A program made the translations under genes and the position numbers. A DNA stretch of 15,234 bases from NCBI RefSeq assembly GCF_002811765.1, contig NZ_NPDR01000018.1, positions 1 to 15,234 on the forward strand. The letters run 5' to 3'. Source of the DNA: Leptospira saintgironsiae. Lineage in GTDB: Bacteria > Spirochaetota > Leptospiria > Leptospirales > Leptospiraceae. This document shows, in pieces, positions 1 through 7,225 of this stretch (its first letter is position 1; each line of letters starts with the position of its first letter). Under the pieces are notes generated by a model, which worked only from the letters and a program-made list of their open reading frames with translations, had not been told where the DNA came from and made no database searches.

Positions 1-50
1 GACTGATCAGAGATATTTATTCAGGCAAAAAAGAAGAAGTTCTGAGATAG
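1..50 (+). CDS. C-terminal end of an unidentified gene (partial)
   Basis: A + strand frame is open from the window edge and stops at TAG (48-50), giving the tail LIRDIYSGKKEEVLR. The charged, lysine- and glutamate-rich ending is typical of a cytoplasmic protein C-terminus, and the other two + frames give less protein-like strings. Too little remains to name a family. No terminator with a T tract follows; a palindrome begins 9 bp after the stop. Confidence 0.35.
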   Translation, partial: LIRDIYSGKKEEVLR

Positions 51-59
51 GCTACTGAA

Positions 60-75
60 TGTTGGAATTCCAACA
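60..75. repeat. 16-bp perfect palindrome, left copy
   Basis: TGTTGGAATTCCAACA is a perfect palindrome. An identical copy lies at 193-208 and a shorter GGAATTCC-centred relative at 15063-15074, all in non-coding DNA. There is no loop and no T tract, so it does not look like a classical intrinsic terminator. A protein-binding site or a dispersed intergenic repeat is more likely. I have the impression that such GGAATTCC palindromes are common between Leptospira genes, but cannot verify this here. Confidence 0.7.
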
Positions 76-82
76 TGTAAAA

Positions 83-135
83 GGTGCTGCCCCCACCCTA
101 GCTTTGGGTGGCGGGGAGTGGCTCGTGGGAGCACC
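83..135. repeat. GC-rich nested inverted repeat / hairpin region
   Basis: An outer arm GGTGCT (83-88) pairs with AGCACC (130-135). Inside it, CCACCC (93-98) pairs with GGGTGG (106-111) across a 7-nt loop, and a further C/G run (90-92 with 113-116) extends the stem past a one-base bulge. The block is far richer in G+C than the surrounding AT-rich DNA and lies between the two identical palindromes. It could be a structured RNA, part of a dispersed repeat, or a strong hairpin after the upstream gene; no T tract follows. Confidence 0.6.
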
Positions 136-192
136 CCGTCCCTATATCATATAATTCTAATTTCCACAATCAATTTTTCAGAGAAAGACTTT

Positions 193-208
193 TGTTGGAA
201 TTCCAACA
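193..208. repeat. 16-bp perfect palindrome, right copy
   Basis: TGTTGGAATTCCAACA, identical to the copy at 60-75, sits 17 bp beyond the stop codon of the TetR gene. With the left copy it brackets the GC-rich hairpin block. Neither strand shows a run of T after it, so an intrinsic terminator is not supported. Confidence 0.7.
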
Positions 209-225
209 TTCGGAATTATAAAACT

Positions 226-804
226 TCAGAAAGTAAAAGTGTTCGCGAGAACCACTCCCATGAAATCTTTCACAACTTCGGCTACTTCATCCAGTTTGAT
301 AGATTCTTGGTCTACAATCCTTTGGCCCACAGTTCCTAAAATAATACTGATCAAAAGCCTATTCAGGTTCGGATTTGTGATCCCTAAATGTTTTGTGATG
401 ATGGTTACGTATTCTTTCATCGCTTCTGCAATGAGCTGTTTCTCTTCATCATGATTTTTTAATCTAGAAACATCGCAGATAATATAGAGAAGATTTTGGA
501 AATAAGTTTCTCTGTCCTTGACCATCGTAAAGAGTGCTTCTACCCTTTTTTCGATGGTTTGGTTATCTTCTCCCTTTGAATAAACTTGTAACTCTTCGAT
601 GTCTTTGTTGAGTACGAACTTTACAAGTTCTTTAAATATATCTTCTTTAGTGGAGAAGTAGTGGTAAAGAGTTCCGGTGGAAACATCCAATTCTGTGGCG
701 ATTTCTCTCATGGAAACAGCCGAATACCCGCGCCTCGCCAAAATATCTACACACTTGGAGAGAATCTCGGCTTTGTATTTTTCGTGGTTTACGATTTTAG
801 GCAT
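226..804 (-). CDS. TetR/AcrR family transcriptional regulator
   Basis: A 192-residue DNA-binding repressor of the TetR type. The N-terminal helix-turn-helix spans about residues 12-55 and has the classic pattern: an ARRGYSAVSMREIA stretch followed by the recognition helix VSTGTLYHYFSTKEDIF. The remaining ~135 residues form the variable ligand-binding and dimer domain, so the inducer cannot be named. Family length is normal. The ATG follows a weak AGGA. The gene lies 105 bp downstream of the patatin-like gene on the same strand, so the two may be co-transcribed, although the gap could also hold its own promoter. Autorepression is usual for the family, but I see no convincing palindrome in the 805-909 gap. 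The family call is secure; the target is unknown. Confidence 0.93.
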   Translation of the reverse strand: MPKIVNHEKYKAEILSKCVDILARRGYSAVSMREIATELDVSTGTLYHYFSTKEDIFKELVKFVLNKDIEELQVYSKGEDNQTIEKRVEALFTMVKDRETYFQNLLYIICDVSRLKNHDEEKQLIAEAMKEYVTIITKHLGITNPNLNRLLISIILGTVGQRIVDQESIKLDEVAEVVKDFMGVVLANTFTF

Positions 805-909
805 TTCTTGGGTCCTGAAGAGTTTTTTCTATTTACCGTTTTCGCTAGTTCTAAGGCTCCTTTGAGAAGGAAAGGGAAGTCCACCCTGTCATTTTAAGGA
901 GTAAGTTAA

Positions 910-1917
910 TTATTTTATTTGTTCGAAAAAAGAATGCAAGTGTTTTTTCCAGTTTGGGTCCAGATGGCTTAAGATCCTTTCCTTTTGTTCTTCCGCATCC
1001 TTACGTCCTGTTTCGAATGCATGCTTCACAAGGTTCGGATTCGTATAGTCAAAGCCTTGCTCTATAAATGGCCCATCCGGAGAAACAAGCAATGTATCCG
1101 ATAAGACCGAGGCAGATTTTCCTATTAAGGTAGTAGGTTCATAAAAAACTCCTATCTTAGGTAGGTCGGGGGAGAAGTCTTCGATCAATAAATTATTAGT
1201 TAGGCCCCCATCTAAATAATAATTCCCATTAAAACTTTGAAGAGGCAAAACTGGGAATGCGGAGCAAGAGTTCATTACGATCTGTGTGATCGTTTCCGGG
1301 TCGGTCAGGTCCTTCTCTGTAAAAACTTTTTCTCTCCAGCCCCAATCTTTCATCTTTTGTAATACTTCAAAAGGTTGTTCTCCCTTTCTTCTTAAGGTTT
1401 CGTCCTTAAAATAAGCTCGGATGATAGAAGCGGCCTTTGCAAAAAGTATTCTTTGTATAGGTTGGCCTTTTTTGTTTTTGTCCAAACTTTCATTCGGGAT
1501 CTCTACTGTATGGATCCTGATCTTTGCGGACTTGGAGATGAGCTTAGAAAACCGAAGACAATATTCTACAGTCCTTCTTGCGATACCATGATGAGGGAAG
1601 GGCGCGCTGATCCTAAGAAGCCTATTCCAATAAAAGTTTTTAGGATTTCGTTTAGTTAATTCTTGGAAATAATTCGAACTGTCTTCTTCTGTTTCGGATA
1701 AGGTGCTGATTGCCATTGCGGCTCCAGCGCTTACTCCAGAAACTTCTTTAATTTTTAGACCCCAGGTTCTTAGTGTATATGCAAAACCCAGTCCGTAAAA
1801 TGCTTTGATCCCTCCGCCAGCGATTGCAAGAGCGATTTCCTTTTTGGTCCCTAGTTCTTGCCATGCGGTCCGGATACCGTTTTTTAATTTAGTTTCTAGG
1901 GAAAAGAGCGGGTTCAT
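910..1917 (-). CDS. patatin-like phospholipase
   Basis: A serine lipid acyl hydrolase of about 335 residues that is expected to release fatty acids from phospholipids or related lipids using a Ser-Asp dyad. The fold's three signatures are present in order: the oxyanion loop AGGGIKAF (about residues 33-40), the nucleophile elbow GVSAGA with Ser63, and the DGG motif with Asp236 in NYYLDGGLTNN. No signal peptide or membrane span is visible, so it is probably cytoplasmic or peripheral. I chose the ATG at 1917, which has AGGA just ahead of it at unusually short spacing. The frame also stays open to a TTG at 1944, which would add nine residues. It faces away from the thioesterase gene, with ~100 bp between them for both promoters. 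The substrate is unknown. Confidence 0.9.
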   Translation of the reverse strand: MNPLFSLETKLKNGIRTAWQELGTKKEIALAIAGGGIKAFYGLGFAYTLRTWGLKIKEVSGVSAGAAMAISTLSETEEDSSNYFQELTKRNPKNFYWNRLLRISAPFPHHGIARRTVEYCLRFSKLISKSAKIRIHTVEIPNESLDKNKKGQPIQRILFAKAASIIRAYFKDETLRRKGEQPFEVLQKMKDWGWREKVFTEKDLTDPETITQIVMNSCSAFPVLPLQSFNGNYYLDGGLTNNLLIEDFSPDLPKIGVFYEPTTLIGKSASVLSDTLLVSPDGPFIEQGFDYTNPNLVKHAFETGRKDAEEQKERILSHLDPNWKKHLHSFFEQIK

Positions 1918-2014
1918 TTTCCTACATAATGGTTGTGTCACCAAATCATGGCAATTTTAATTTGCCCGAATCCAATTTCTTTACAAGATCGGAATATAGA
2001 CTAGGAGTGTAAGC
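1918..2014. promoter_or_regulatory. divergent intergenic region, patatin / thioesterase
   Basis: These 97 bp separate the divergent patatin and thioesterase starts and must hold promoters for both directions. I cannot pick out convincing -35/-10 pairs. The clear element is AGGAG at 2003-2007, seven bases before the TTG start of the thioesterase. Confidence 0.4.
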
Positions 2015-2476
2015 TTGGCGAATCAAAAAGATTTAGAAGATATGCAGAAAGAATGGGAGAAGTTTTCCAAGGCCGCACCTGGCTTGAAGGTTCCTCCTCC
2101 TGCTTTTAAAGAACTTTCCGGTGAGTTTGTTTCTTATGTAAGGAAGAAGGAGATGGTCTGTAGTTTTTATGTAGAGCCTAGATTTTCCAATCCAATGGGA
2201 GTTTTCCAAGGTGGATTTTTAGCGGCTGCATTCGACAATACTTTCGGTCCATTATGTTATTTGGCGGCGGGAAAACCTACTACTACTTTAGAGTTAAGCG
2301 TTAGTTATATTCGTATGGTAAAAGAAAACCAAAGAATTACCGTCCAGGCAAAGGTAGTTGCTCGAGGTAACCAACATATCTATCTAGAAGGGGAAGCATT
2401 CGATGAAGAAGGTAAACTTCTCGCAAAATCAACAACTCAAGTTTTGATCTTAAGACTTCCAGGTGGAGCTGCTTAA
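2015..2476 (+). CDS. PaaI-type hotdog-fold acyl-CoA thioesterase
   Basis: A 153-residue single hotdog domain, the usual size for PaaI/THEM2-like enzymes, which hydrolyse acyl- or aryl-CoA thioesters as tetramers in the cytoplasm. The diagnostic stretch NPMGVFQGGFLAAAFDN spans residues 59-75. Asn59 and Asp74 align with the catalytic Asn and Asp/Glu of the family, with the same 6- and 9-residue spacing. The usual histidine of the HGG motif is replaced by Gln65 (QGG). The TTG start is supported by AGGAG seven bases upstream, and no ATG gives a full-length domain. The stop lies 4 bp from the stop of the convergent membrane-protein gene. A CoA thioesterase is likely, but the substrate is open and the Gln substitution may alter activity. 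Confidence 0.85.
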   Translation: MANQKDLEDMQKEWEKFSKAAPGLKVPPPAFKELSGEFVSYVRKKEMVCSFYVEPRFSNPMGVFQGGFLAAAFDNTFGPLCYLAAGKPTTTLELSVSYIRMVKENQRITVQAKVVARGNQHIYLEGEAFDEEGKLLAKSTTQVLILRLPGGAA

Positions 2477-2485
2477 AATATTAAG
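2472..2485. repeat. small inverted repeat over two convergent stop codons
   Basis: CTTAAAATATTAAG has 5-bp arms (CTTAA/TTAAG) that include the TAA stops of both convergent genes. It is weak and lacks a GC stem, so terminator function is doubtful, but it is the only structure at this 4-bp junction. Confidence 0.3.
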
Positions 2486-3329
2486 TTTCTGAGATGGAAG
2501 GGGGAGAAGGAATTTCCTCTTTCGGTTCAGTGATCCTCTCTAAAGGAAGCTTTTTCACGTGCTCCGCCATCTCTTTTAGGATGTTTGCGGTGATATCTTT
2601 CATGATATCACCGATCACTTCTGTTTCCAAAACTTCTGCGATCATTCTTCCGATATCTTCCCCTAGTTTATGAGAAATCTGAGACATGAAAGGTATCTTG
2701 GATAATTCTTCTAATAAAAACTTAGACTGTAATGATTCATTTACCTTAGAGTTGAGTTGGTCGTTATGTTTGGAAATAGCTTCTTTTGCGAGCTGGCTAT
2801 AATCTAGTCTCAGCATCACTTCTTCCACTCTTTCCAATGAATGTAAAAATACCGCATCTGCGATTGTATCTACGATCACATCTCTGAATCTGAAAGTGAT
2901 CTCTCGAGTTAATACTTCGCTTACATTCTGTCCAGAAGTCCCGAATCTATAAAATGCAATCGCAAGTTTAACCCCTCTTAAAAGTAAGAATGGTCTAAGG
3001 AAATAAAGTGGAACGATCCCTATAAGCTCGTACCAGTTTGTTCTCAAATATTTTTTGATGTCTTTTTTTTGTCGAACTTTGATCCAAACTTCTATTCCCC
3101 ATAAAAATATAACGAATAGATCGAATGCAAGAACATAGGCTGGGATATCTTTGTGGATGAATTCCTTGTATGAGTTAACAAATAATAAGAAGAATACGTC
3201 GATTGCGGCTAGGCTTAAAAGAAAATAATCTCTTGCCGTACCTGGTAAAACACTTCTCCAATATTTTACAGTTCGTATGAAGTTTCGGATTTTAGAGGAT
3301 TTTGCCGGTTGGGAATTTGCTTCCACCAT
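2481..3329 (-). CDS. membrane protein resembling an ion-channel voltage-sensor module
   Basis: A 282-residue protein with hydrophobic segments at about residues 35-52, 64-86 and 98-118, followed by a basic FLRPFLLLRGVKLAIAFYR stretch. The order and spacing recall S1-S4 of ion_trans channels: an acidic/aromatic S2 (DLFVIFLWGIEVWIKV), an NWYELIGIVPLYFL S3, and an arginine-bearing S4-like helix. No pore helix or selectivity filter follows. Instead residues ~135-265 are soluble, amphipathic and helical, and the tail is proline-rich. It may be a pore-less voltage-sensor-like protein or an unrelated membrane scaffold. The ATG has no good Shine-Dalgarno site, and it diverges from the nuclease gene across 74 bp. 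The family assignment is tentative; the membrane location is firm. Confidence 0.65.
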   Translation of the reverse strand: MVEANSQPAKSSKIRNFIRTVKYWRSVLPGTARDYFLLSLAAIDVFFLLFVNSYKEFIHKDIPAYVLAFDLFVIFLWGIEVWIKVRQKKDIKKYLRTNWYELIGIVPLYFLRPFLLLRGVKLAIAFYRFGTSGQNVSEVLTREITFRFRDVIVDTIADAVFLHSLERVEEVMLRLDYSQLAKEAISKHNDQLNSKVNESLQSKFLLEELSKIPFMSQISHKLGEDIGRMIAEVLETEVIGDIMKDITANILKEMAEHVKKLPLERITEPKEEIPSPPSISET

Positions 3330-3403
3330 GTGCCATTGTCCGATTCGGTTCGGTGTTTACAAGTTTTTCCAAAACATACATTCTGGTCACTAGTTTTAAA
3401 GGG

Positions 3404-3895
3404 ATGCATTTAGTCGTAGACGGTTTCAACCTGATTTACAAAATTCCTGAATTGGAAGAGTATATGTATTCCAATCGTTTGAGGGATGCCAGAGTAGGCC
3501 TCTTGAGAATTTTGGAATCTTATTCTTCTAAGCTGAAAAGTTCTAAGGTCCATGTTTTCTTCGATGGTAAAAAAGAAAAAGGGAACGAAACCAAAGAAGA
3601 TTCGTATGGAAAAATACGCGTTTATTTCAGTCAGGACAGAAAGGCGGACGATTTGATCAAGGAATATATCAAATACGCCCCGAGACCTGCGGATCTATTC
3701 GTCGTAACTTCTGACCAGGAAATTTTGGCTTTTGCAAAAAGACTAGGAACAAAACCTATACTATCCGAAGAGTTCGTAAAAAAAATAGAAAGCGCCTTAG
3801 CGGAAAAACCGACTCGGGAAGAAAAGGACTCGGGCGTAAAACTTTCTCCGGGAGAGATGCTCTACTGGAAGGAACTATTCAAGAAGGGAAAGTAA
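3404..3895 (+). CDS. NYN-domain (YacP/Rae1-like) endoribonuclease
   Basis: A 163-residue PIN/NYN-fold protein. Acidic residues typical of the metal-dependent active site lie in VVDGFNLIY (near the N-terminus), VHVFFDG, RKADDLIKEYI and VVTSDQEIL, in the order found in YacP. Bacillus YacP (Rae1) is a ribosome-associated mRNA endonuclease; that role is family knowledge, not proven here. The ATG at 3404 puts the first beta strand at residue 2, as in the family. The frame stays open upstream to 3302, but that extension overlaps the divergent gene and looks non-coding. AAAGGG directly abuts the ATG. The gene ends 4 bp before the MBOAT start and is probably the first gene of a three-gene operon, though its job there is not obvious. 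Confidence 0.85.
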   Translation: MHLVVDGFNLIYKIPELEEYMYSNRLRDARVGLLRILESYSSKLKSSKVHVFFDGKKEKGNETKEDSYGKIRVYFSQDRKADDLIKEYIKYAPRPADLFVVTSDQEILAFAKRLGTKPILSEEFVKKIESALAEKPTREEKDSGVKLSPGEMLYWKELFKKGK

Positions 3896-3899
3896 AAGA

Positions 3900-5399
3900 G
3901 TGCTCTACAATTCGATCTTATTTTTCGTTTTTTTCTCAATCGTTTATTCTATTTATTGGCTTCTTCCAGAAAAGAGAAGATCTGATTTTTTACTCATTTC
4001 CAGCGGGATCTTTTACATTGTAGCTTCTTCCACAATTCTGAGTGGGATCTATTTCTTTTTTCATTTTTTAATCATAGTTTTATTCAATTATTTCGCTTAC
4101 TTTAAGATCAAAACTTCTGTAAAACCTAAGGGTTGGATGATATTCGCAGTTCTATTGAACGCAATCAACCTAGGTTTCTTTAAGTATTTCTATTTTATGA
4201 ACAGGATACTTTTTGATCTTACTCAATATCCATTTTTTGACGAAGTCCCAAGAATATTACAAATCTCTCTTCCATTAGCAGTGAGTTTTTATAGTTTCCA
4301 AATGATTGCAGCTGCAGTAGATGCTTATAGAAAACCAGAAGGAGAATTGATCGGTCTTAAGCAATATCTTGGTTTTGTAATATTCTTCCCTGTGCTGATT
4401 GTGGGACCAATTTTAAGAACCAAAGATTATTTTGTAAATATTGGGCATTTGAATCCGGATAAGGATAAGATTGTTCGTGCTTCTTATTTGATGATCGCTG
4501 GTCTGATCAAAAAAATACTGATCGCTGATCCCGTGGCCGGAGTTATCGCTCCAGTTTTTGGAAATCCAGGACAGTATGATAATCTTTCACTGGTCTTAGC
4601 AGCATTTGGATATGCGATCCAAGTATATTGCGATTTTTCAGGACTTACTGATATGGCAAGAGCAGTTGGCTTGTATTTTGGATTTGAACTTCCTGAGAAC
4701 TTTAATGCACCTTTGTTTTCTCCTTCCGGAAGAGAGTTATGGCAGAGATGGCATATGAGTCTTTCTTTTTGGCTTAGGGATTATATTTATTTTCCTTTGG
4801 GGGGAAGTAAAAAAGGAGAATGGCGCACTTATATCAATCTGATCATCACTATGACTGTGGGTGGTGTCTGGCATGGAGCAGATTATACATTTATTGCCTG
4901 GGGATTTTATTGGGGAGTTATACTCGCATTCGAAAGATTTCTGGTTGGTAAGTTCGGTTGGAATGATGAAGATTCCAAAAGTAAAATTCTGAATTTTTTA
5001 AGGATACAATTCGTATTCTGTTTATTCTCCTTCAGCGCGATCTTGTTCAGAGCAAATTCTGCGACCAAGATGATCCAACATGTTGTTGGAATTGTAACTA
5101 ATACACAAAATTATCTTTCTGCGTCCTTACAATCCTTAGGTTTTGGTTGGATAGAAAATTCGATCTCATTGGTTACAGGACCTTCTCCTTTTATTTTGGA
5201 ATCCATGAAAAACATTGAAAAGATCGGATATTCTTATTTGGGATTTATAGTATTTCATTGGATCCAATCCAGAAAGGATCTGTTAATGAAATGGGGAAAA
5301 GGAAAAGATTGGATAGTTGTTGCCTGTGGTGTGGTGACGGTATTTGCAATCGCATTATTCTCGGAGGATTCCGGAGCCTGTATCTATTGCCAGTTCTAG
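3900..5399 (+). CDS. MBOAT-family O-acyltransferase (AlgI/DltB-like)
   Basis: A 499-residue polytopic membrane protein with about ten or more hydrophobic segments, matching AlgI-type enzymes that pass acyl (often acetyl) groups across the membrane to extracytoplasmic glycans. Signature stretches include SFYSFQMIAAAVDAYR, FPVLIVGPILR, YCDFSGLTDMARAVGLYFG and WQRWHMSLSFWLRDYIYFP. The family's invariant histidine is His325 in GGVWHGADYTF, and a second conserved histidine is His285 in WQRWH. It starts with GTG at 3900, 4 bp after the nuclease stop. The partner DUF1574 gene follows 7 bp after its stop, as AlgI is followed by SGNH proteins such as AlgJ/AlgX. The acceptor is unknown; surface polysaccharide or lipopolysaccharide is plausible. 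The family call is very secure. Confidence 0.95.
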   Translation: MLYNSILFFVFFSIVYSIYWLLPEKRRSDFLLISSGIFYIVASSTILSGIYFFFHFLIIVLFNYFAYFKIKTSVKPKGWMIFAVLLNAINLGFFKYFYFMNRILFDLTQYPFFDEVPRILQISLPLAVSFYSFQMIAAAVDAYRKPEGELIGLKQYLGFVIFFPVLIVGPILRTKDYFVNIGHLNPDKDKIVRASYLMIAGLIKKILIADPVAGVIAPVFGNPGQYDNLSLVLAAFGYAIQVYCDFSGLTDMARAVGLYFGFELPENFNAPLFSPSGRELWQRWHMSLSFWLRDYIYFPLGGSKKGEWRTYINLIITMTVGGVWHGADYTFIAWGFYWGVILAFERFLVGKFGWNDEDSKSKILNFLRIQFVFCLFSFSAILFRANSATKMIQHVVGIVTNTQNYLSASLQSLGFGWIENSISLVTGPSPFILESMKNIEKIGYSYLGFIVFHWIQSRKDLLMKWGKGKDWIVVACGVVTVFAIALFSEDSGACIYCQF

Positions 5400-5406
5400 G
5401 CTATAA

Positions 5407-6507
5407 ATGATTATGAAAAAGAATACATTCTTACTTCTTCCTCTACTTGTTCTTTTAATCTCTTTGGGTTTAGATCGTTTGTTTACCTTAGAGTTTTTTC
5501 AATATTATTATTCGAATACATTATCTCATTTGAATTTTATCAGCAAAGAAGATCTATATTCAGATCTGAAAGAATATCTGAAGAAGGATCCAGCTTCTCG
5601 TAAAAAAATATTAGTATTTTTCGGGAATTCCAGAGCACTTTTACTTCCTACTAGAGAGTTGGAAAAAAGACATCCGGATTGGATATTATATAATTTTTCA
5701 GTCCCAGGCGGCTCTCCAGATTATTTCTTATATTGGATAGAAAGATTTAAATCGGATGGCACAAAACCTGATTTTGTGCTCTTGGACCAATCATTAGAAA
5801 TTTATAATAAAACCCCTGTTTTAGCATTAGATGAAGTTTTGATCTATGGACTTTCTACTGATTTTTTCTTCAGACATTGGACCAGATATTCTAGGGAAGA
5901 ATTATCAGTATTTATCTCTAAACATCTATTCCATACTTATCGAGATAGACCTAAGTTGTGGAGAATTTCGGAAAGAATGCAAAATTCTTCTGCCTTAGCT
6001 AAAGTATACGAGGCTGCAGTCCAAAAAGTACTGACCATGCTAAAAGAAGATAGGGGAAGTACTCCTAGAGATCTAGTTAAGCAGAAACATACGGATGAAC
6101 AACTTGTCCAAGCCTCTGAAACGGATTTTTCTTCTTATTTAAAACCTTATACATTTCATACGAATATGTTTGAAATGCAAAAGGATTCCATTCATATCTT
6201 AAAAGGGTATAATGTTCCTTATGCTACAATTTGGGTAAAGGTTGCTCGCCCATATTTTAATCTGTACATGACTAGAAAGGTCGAAACCTCTGAAGGACTC
6301 AAAACCCCCATGGAAGTCTGGAAACCAATTGTAGAGAAGTTTAATCAAGAAACTGGGACTGCCTTCTGGAATATGAACGAGGATCCGAAATATAATTGTG
6401 AAGAATTTGCGGATCCGGGCCATATGTCCCCGAATTGTTTTCCTGTATTTGGAGATTATATTTTTAAAAAGTTAGAAGAGACTTTTCCTAAGGCTCAAAC
6501 AAAATAA
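5407..6507 (+). CDS. DUF1574-type SGNH-like partner of the MBOAT enzyme
   Basis: A 366-residue protein with an N-terminal signal anchor (about residues 7-22), so the rest is probably periplasmic. I recognise it as DUF1574, a family known mainly from Leptospira and still unassigned in function. SGNH esterase/acyltransferase landmarks can be read: LVFFGNSRALLL near residue 69 with Ser75 as candidate nucleophile, and a C-terminal DPGH block with Asp336 and His339 as the Asp-x-x-His pair. It is encoded 7 bp after the MBOAT gene. This suggests that MBOAT exports the acyl group and this protein completes transfer to the acceptor, as AlgJ/AlgX do for alginate; that step is inference. Starts at 5407 and 5413 (MIMKKN) are both possible. 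Its last 13 bp overlap the convergent sirtuin gene. Confidence 0.8.
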   Translation: MIMKKNTFLLLPLLVLLISLGLDRLFTLEFFQYYYSNTLSHLNFISKEDLYSDLKEYLKKDPASRKKILVFFGNSRALLLPTRELEKRHPDWILYNFSVPGGSPDYFLYWIERFKSDGTKPDFVLLDQSLEIYNKTPVLALDEVLIYGLSTDFFFRHWTRYSREELSVFISKHLFHTYRDRPKLWRISERMQNSSALAKVYEAAVQKVLTMLKEDRGSTPRDLVKQKHTDEQLVQASETDFSSYLKPYTFHTNMFEMQKDSIHILKGYNVPYATIWVKVARPYFNLYMTRKVETSEGLKTPMEVWKPIVEKFNQETGTAFWNMNEDPKYNCEEFADPGHMSPNCFPVFGDYIFKKLEETFPKAQTK

Positions 6508-7223
6508 GGGATAAGTTCTGGGAGAATTTCTCCCGCTTTTCCTTGTAAGAATAGATCTGCGTATCTGCTATAACCGCTTGGATCTATATTGATCTCTATT
6601 ACAAATGCTCCGTTTTCCTTTGCAATTCTGGCAAGTTCCACTGGAATTCCCACAGCGCCAGAAGAGCCGATCACAAAAACAATTTCTGATCTTTCCGCAA
6701 GAGTGACTGCTCGATTTAAAAGTTCTGTGTCGTAAGATTCTCCAAACCATAAAACATCTGGTCTGACTAAACTTTTGCAATTTGGACAGTCAGTAGAATT
6801 TTTAAGTTTAGAAGGATCTGAATCATAGGTTCTATTACAATTAATGCATCTATTCCTGAAAATATTGCCATGGATTTCTATAATCTTTCCAGAGCCTGAT
6901 TTTTTATGAAGGCCATCCACGTTTTGGGTGATTAGATTAAAATCGGATCTATTCTTTTCCAATTCCGCTAATGCAAAATGAGCTGGATTCGGAGACTTGG
7001 TCGAGATTAATTCCATTCTCCAGATATACCATTCCCAAACTAGTTTAGGATTTTTTTGAAATGCCTGAGGAGTTGCAAGTTCTTCCGCTCTGTATTGTTT
7101 CCAAAGACCTTCTTTTCCTCTAAATGTAGGAACTCCACTTTCTGCAGAAATTCCAGCACCAGTAAGTGCCAGGATAGTTTTAGAATTTTTGAATCTGTTT
7201 TTTAATTGCTCAGAAATTTCCAT
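6495..7223 (-). CDS. cobB: Sir2-family NAD-dependent protein deacylase
   Basis: A complete 242-residue sirtuin that removes acyl groups from lysines using NAD+, releasing nicotinamide and O-acyl-ADP-ribose. Visible motifs are the NAD loop GAGISAESGVPTFRG (22-36), TQNVDGLH (99-106), the catalytic base His118 in EIHGN, a zinc knuckle with Cys126/129/146/149, and VRPDVLWFGE. Tyr66 and Arg69 form the YxxR pair that binds acidic acyl groups in class III enzymes (SIRT5, E. coli CobB), so desuccinylase activity is possible. It starts 2 bp after the DJ-1 gene's stop, so the two are probably co-transcribed. Its 3' end overlaps the convergent DUF1574 gene by 13 bp. The family call is very secure; the substrates are unknown. 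Confidence 0.95.
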   Translation of the reverse strand: MEISEQLKNRFKNSKTILALTGAGISAESGVPTFRGKEGLWKQYRAEELATPQAFQKNPKLVWEWYIWRMELISTKSPNPAHFALAELEKNRSDFNLITQNVDGLHKKSGSGKIIEIHGNIFRNRCINCNRTYDSDPSKLKNSTDCPNCKSLVRPDVLWFGESYDTELLNRAVTLAERSEIVFVIGSSGAVGIPVELARIAKENGAFVIEINIDPSGYSRYADLFLQGKAGEILPELIPYFV

Positions 7224-7225
7224 TT

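Noticed and set aside
83..135. GC-rich block as a tRNA or rRNA fragment
   Set aside because: No cloverleaf, T-loop or CCA-like arrangement can be drawn and no rRNA signature is recognised.
60..208. Insertion sequence or attachment site
   Set aside because: The flanking copies are self-palindromes, there is no transposase or integrase gene, and no target duplication could be seen.
118..339. 73-codon + strand frame overlapping the end of the TetR gene
   Set aside because: It crosses the GC-rich hairpin and a palindrome, lacks a ribosome site and is antisense to the real TetR frame.
226..1917. Toxin-antitoxin or defence role for the TetR/patatin pair
   Set aside because: Patatin-like effectors occur in some defence systems, but there is no nucleotide cyclase, sensor or other defence gene here; an ordinary lipid-metabolism role fits better.
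3302..3403. Upstream extension of the NYN nuclease by 34 residues
   Set aside because: It overlaps the start of the divergent membrane-protein gene, and the family begins right at the VVDG strand encoded after the ATG at 3404.
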